A stretch of 64,000 nt of DNA from Megachile rotundata (taxonomy: Eukaryota; Arthropoda; Insecta; Hymenoptera; Megachilidae): assembly GCF_050947335.1 (NCBI RefSeq), contig NC_134983.1, positions 9,936,001 through 10,000,000 on the forward strand, written 5' to 3'. Shown piece after piece: positions 60,525 to 64,000 of the stretch; the first letter of the stretch is position 1; every line of letters starts with the position of its first letter. The notes under the pieces were generated by a model. That model worked only from the letters and a program-made list of their open reading frames with translations. It searched no databases and was not told the DNA's origin. A program made the translations under genes and the position numbers.

Positions 60525-60905
60525 TTTAAACTTTGTGAATTTGGGAATTCGAGGGTTTGAGATAGGAGATTAGTAGTTTTTAGAATTTGGGGATTTGGGG
60601 AACTGGGAATTATTGAAGTGAGTATTTATAGATTTAGGGGTTTGGAGATTTAGGAATTTAGGAATTTAGGAGTTTAAAAATTTTGTGAATTTGGAATTTG
60701 GGGATATAGGGGTATAGGATTATTTGGATACAGCAATATTGACATTTAGAAATTTCGTATCACATATTCAGTGATTCAATGATTAATAATTTAGGTATTT
60801 AGAGGTTTAGGGGTTTAGGGATTTGGAACTTTGAAAATTTGTGAATTTACGCATTTCGAGTGGATTTATAAACTTTCAACTTTGTAGATTCCCATTTTGG
60901 AAATT
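60525..60905. repeat. Degenerate GAATTTGGGGATTTGGGG satellite patch
   Basis: AGAATTTGGGGATTTGGGGA (60578), AGATTTAGGAATTTAGGAAT (60645) and TTAGGGGTTTAGGGATTTGG (60808) recur at irregular spacing. G-rich on the plus strand, like arrays B and C, but decayed. Confidence 0.65.
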
Positions 60906-63233
60906 CGGTAATTAATGTATTGTTTTTGAAAATTTACGAATTCTTACAACATTCATTCAATCGTAGAACCATCAACTTTTCTTACAAGACTATTATATTA
61001 CCAGTCTATAAAAATTCCTTAAAAATTGCGTGAACTGATATATAATTCATCCTACATACATTTCAGTATATACAAGTTATATAAACATATATTTAGACGC
61101 GTCCTTCGTGGTCCCCACCGGTAGAAATATGAGCATCATGAAGCTGGAAGCGAAAGGTCGTAAACGGAAGCAGGAAATCGTTGTCCCGCGTATCTGGGCC
61201 AAAGATTAAATGACGTTTGGTTGTATAATTTGTCAAGAAGATAATCCAGAAGGATGAGAAGACGCGGTCGGTAAGAAGAAGGGAAATCGGTCAGTTTTTC
61301 GGCGACTGTAGCGTGAAAACGGTCGAATCGTCGCCAGTCACGCCCAGATACTATATTCGCTTTTGTATTCAATCCCTCCGTTGCCCCTCGGCAATTTCGT
61401 TTACGTGGACCAATGGCTCACAATAGGGTCTCACAAAGGGATGATCGGGTCCCCGCCAATAAACCGAGGGTTACAGGGGAAATCGGACTCGTGTGTAGGA
61501 TTCTATCGCGAGGATGAGTGGGTCAACCGATAAATGACATACACCGCGGACGACGCCGGCGTTGGCGTCGTTTCTTCTTCGCGGAAATCAAATCCATTTA
61601 GACTCCAGCAAAAATCAAGGAAATATCCCGAGTTTCCACATTTGAATTATTAGACAAATTCAATATTTTTCAGAAATTCTATTTCAGTTTATAATCACTG
61701 TGCTGTGGTGGTATTATAAATATTCACTAGCATACTCTTATCAAGTATATCAATTCGTAGCAATTCAATCTTGGAATTAATTATACTTACCCTTAAAAGA
61801 ACTACGTGTTACCTAACCAAAAGGAACTTTCAAGACCTTTGAGACCAAAAAACGAAATTGAAAGATTAACTACTATTATTCCTAACAATCTGTATTACAA
61901 TGTATCTGACCACAAACGTCAGTCTTCATTGTGGCGATCAACTCGTTAATAGAGAAATGTCTCATGTCTATAACACTCTGAAGCGACACATTCGTCGCCC
62001 AAAAAGTATTAAGCGACACGTACATCTTACGACGTATTTATGGGTAAAGACAATATGGAGTTTGTGGAGCAATACAAGAGGCAAGTAGGGGTAAGTAGTA
62101 TAACGTGTTCGTGTAACACTTGAGTAACGACCGTTCACGGGTGTAGTTCACGCGGTGCGACCCTTATACACAATTTTGCCCTCGCGCGATTCGCAGAACC
62201 GTTTAAGCCATTCCAGTAGTTTTAACACGAACCAAAGGACGAGCTGATTGGTTCTATGCACTACCCTGAGATCACCCCAAGTTTCTCATTCGAACCACCC
62301 TGAAACACTTTCGGGGTTCTTCGCCTACTATGAATTTACAATGAGAAATCCCCTTTTGCCGTTGGAACTTCTTTTTTACACTGGATCTCGGAGAAAGTTT
62401 CGCCATTACGAGGCGAATGTTTTCCATAATGTAGACCAAATAGATGCGTCAGACTCGGAAACTTGATATTTAAAACCTGAGGTAGGAGAACCTTCTTTAG
62501 CGATACTAGTGGTTGATGCTGTGACTACTGTGAAGGTGTGATGTAAAGTTCCACTGGGTTCTTTGGACAAATATTTATTAGTTGGTATTTTTGAAGAAAA
62601 TTCTTTGTGGTTAGAATTGAATAGGAATTCTTTGAACTTCTAAATATCTAAATTTTTAAATAATATCAACTTTTAATTCCTTTAATTCCTAAATCTCAAA
62701 GTTCATAAATTACCAAACTTCCAAGCTTGAATTAAACGAAAATCACCAATTGATGCAGTCACCCCGATAGGTAGTTACTCATGTCTAGTCGATAAACCCA
62801 TTAATATTATTTATGCAACTGCTGCTTTGAAGCAATTCGAGCTAACAGTTGGTTCGTAAATGGCATCGATTGAAAAGAAAAAAAAATGACACCGAAAAGG
62901 TATTAAGTCGTTCCGATATTTTTTTAACACGTGCAAAAATTCGTTCTATTTCGACTCCTTTCCCCCTGGATAGTTGCGTAGCCCCGGGGGTACTGTTGGG
63001 GTTACTTTGCAGCCCACCATGGAACCGAATGGAAGGCAACCCCCATGACGGCAGGCCCTCTCTCGGCCATTAGATGTTTTTACAATGAATCCCTATTTAC
63101 CGGGCTGTCAATGCGATATTTATGTTACCCGATATTGCGTCTCCGAGCGAGTAATTGAAATTTTCCTAACGGGAAAGAGCGGTCCTTCGATTTAGCCGCG
63201 ATTTCCCTCGCTGAGTCAGATACGACGATCTCG
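60906..63233. other. Mostly unique sequence, satellite relic at 62620-62735
   Basis: 61100-61580 and 62100-62470 are GC-richer with short frames (61136-61372 minus, 62248-62466 plus). AACTTCTAAATATCTAAAT-type words mark a decayed patch at 62620-62735. No confident gene. Confidence 0.35.
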
Positions 63234-63704
63234 ATGCACGTGCAATCGAGCCGGTTCGATTATCGACGAGTGGATTGTTGCGTGACACGAACCGAACCCG
63301 TGATCCATGCATATACGCTCGATTGTGCCGGATTTTCAGACCGATACAACCTTTATTTTGCCGCGGTATATGTTCACGGTGAAATTTATCCGCGAACACG
63401 TGCACGATGTGTATACCAGAAAATGCGGCTTCTCCTTTTTATCCGATACAACGAACGCTGGATTATCGACGAAGAACGCAAGGTAAACAAAAGCTCCGCC
63501 ATTTGCGGTAGACAATTCCCGCACAGGATGTACGGATTTATTGTTAATTTCCCTCGAAGCGGACGAACGTTCTTTTCATCGATTAAAATGAAGCAATCCG
63601 CTACTATTATAACTGACTACGAGTCGATATTAGCTGAAAGGCATGAACGATGTTACGTTACCTCTTCGATTAATTGGGATCTAGTGATATACCGGATATG
63701 GTGA
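63234..63704 (+). CDS. Weak coding candidate, 156 codons, unrecognised
   Basis: Long for this window and outside any satellite. The protein is rich in Arg, Tyr and aromatic residues, with six Cys scattered through it (residues 15, 16, 31, 59, 91, 139). It has no signal peptide and no family motif I recognise. The minus strand is also open over part (63166-63405, 63336-63524). A chance frame in a CpG-rich block is the simplest reading. Confidence 0.15.
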   Translation: MHVQSSRFDYRRVDCCVTRTEPVIHAYTLDCAGFSDRYNLYFAAVYVHGEIYPRTRARCVYQKMRLLLFIRYNERWIIDEERKVNKSSAICGRQFPHRMYGFIVNFPRSGRTFFSSIKMKQSATIITDYESILAERHERCYVTSSINWDLVIYRIW

Positions 63705-64000
63705 GTAATTGACATATTTGAGATGAAGAGGTGATTGGAATAGAAGGATGTGCAGATACATAAGGGTATAAGGATGAAGGAGTATAAGAATAGGGATATA
63801 AGAAAACTGAAACATAGAGGTAGATATGGACTCACCCTAAATAATTAATATTTCGTAGAAGCTAATTCTCTTAGTCAGTGAAAAATCAGGAAACTTTGTA
63901 ATCCATATATTATTCAGTTATCTCCTACATCCTCATGTAACTCTGACAGAAAACCCACCAGAATTATTTACAACATTTTTGCCTTTCCCGAAAAATATTT
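63705..64000. other. AT-rich edge sequence
   Basis: A loose run of GGAATAGAAGGATGTGC and AAGGGTATAAGGATGAAGG purine-rich words at 63715-63800, then ordinary AT-rich sequence to the window edge. No gene. Confidence 0.4.

Noticed and set aside
1..64000. Known conserved insect microRNAs and transposase or reverse-transcriptase motifs
   Set aside because: Reading for several familiar mature microRNA sequences and for catalytic motifs in the longer frames found none. A proper search could still find diverged ones.

Overview
The window looks like non-coding DNA from an arthropod nuclear genome, most likely an insect and plausibly a hymenopteran. The reasons are AT-rich sequence with plentiful, undepleted CpG, long stretches with no recognisable gene, short non-autonomous DNA transposons of TTAA-target and TA-target types, a small TTAGG-type tract near 41.26 kb, and many short-period satellite-like patches. 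The taxon is an inference. No rRNA, tRNA, CRISPR array, bacterial-type operon or recognisable transposase was found. No open reading frame could be assigned to a known family by eye. The best coding candidate is a 64-residue frame at 51147-51341 with a convincing secretion signal. A 69-residue frame at 29548-29757 is the second best.

Layout. 0-6 kb: a degenerate satellite patch, a four-copy ~100-bp repeat, and then a 1.3-kb unit (2125-3418) whose ~38-bp terminal inverted repeats enclose a 16-bp minisatellite. 6-24 kb: mostly unique sequence with a diverged 97-bp duplication, a TTAA element (14694-14927), a hairpin, a palindrome and a lone copy of the 2.1/3.4-kb terminal repeat (19621). 24-35 kb: a TTAA element (24299-24533), a 92-bp tandem repeat, two satellite arrays in opposite orientation (48-bp and 49-bp units) around the 29.5-kb frame, a TA-flanked miniature element with near-perfect ends (31484-31700), and a large GGGAATTT array. 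35-56 kb: mostly unique, with a 35-bp tandem array, another TTAA element family (45501-45717), a nested hairpin, the secreted-peptide candidate, and an inverted relative (53398-53615) of the 24.3-kb element. 56-64 kb: a large AAATTCCC array, another terminal-repeat copy leading into a satellite patch, a TTAA-type element with a strong central hairpin, a degenerate array, and GC-richer unique sequence.

The main theme is that one sequence style, based on the 8-mer AAATTCCC or its complement, recurs in about twenty clusters in both orientations, from clean arrays to barely recognisable relics. At three places, and possibly at two or three more, such a tandem patch sits beside a shared ~38-bp terminal repeat beginning GTACAGTC. 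This suggests that a non-autonomous mobile element has carried or seeded satellites. Most long open frames in the arrays arise only because the repeat units contain no stop codon. All calls were made by reading, without database searches.
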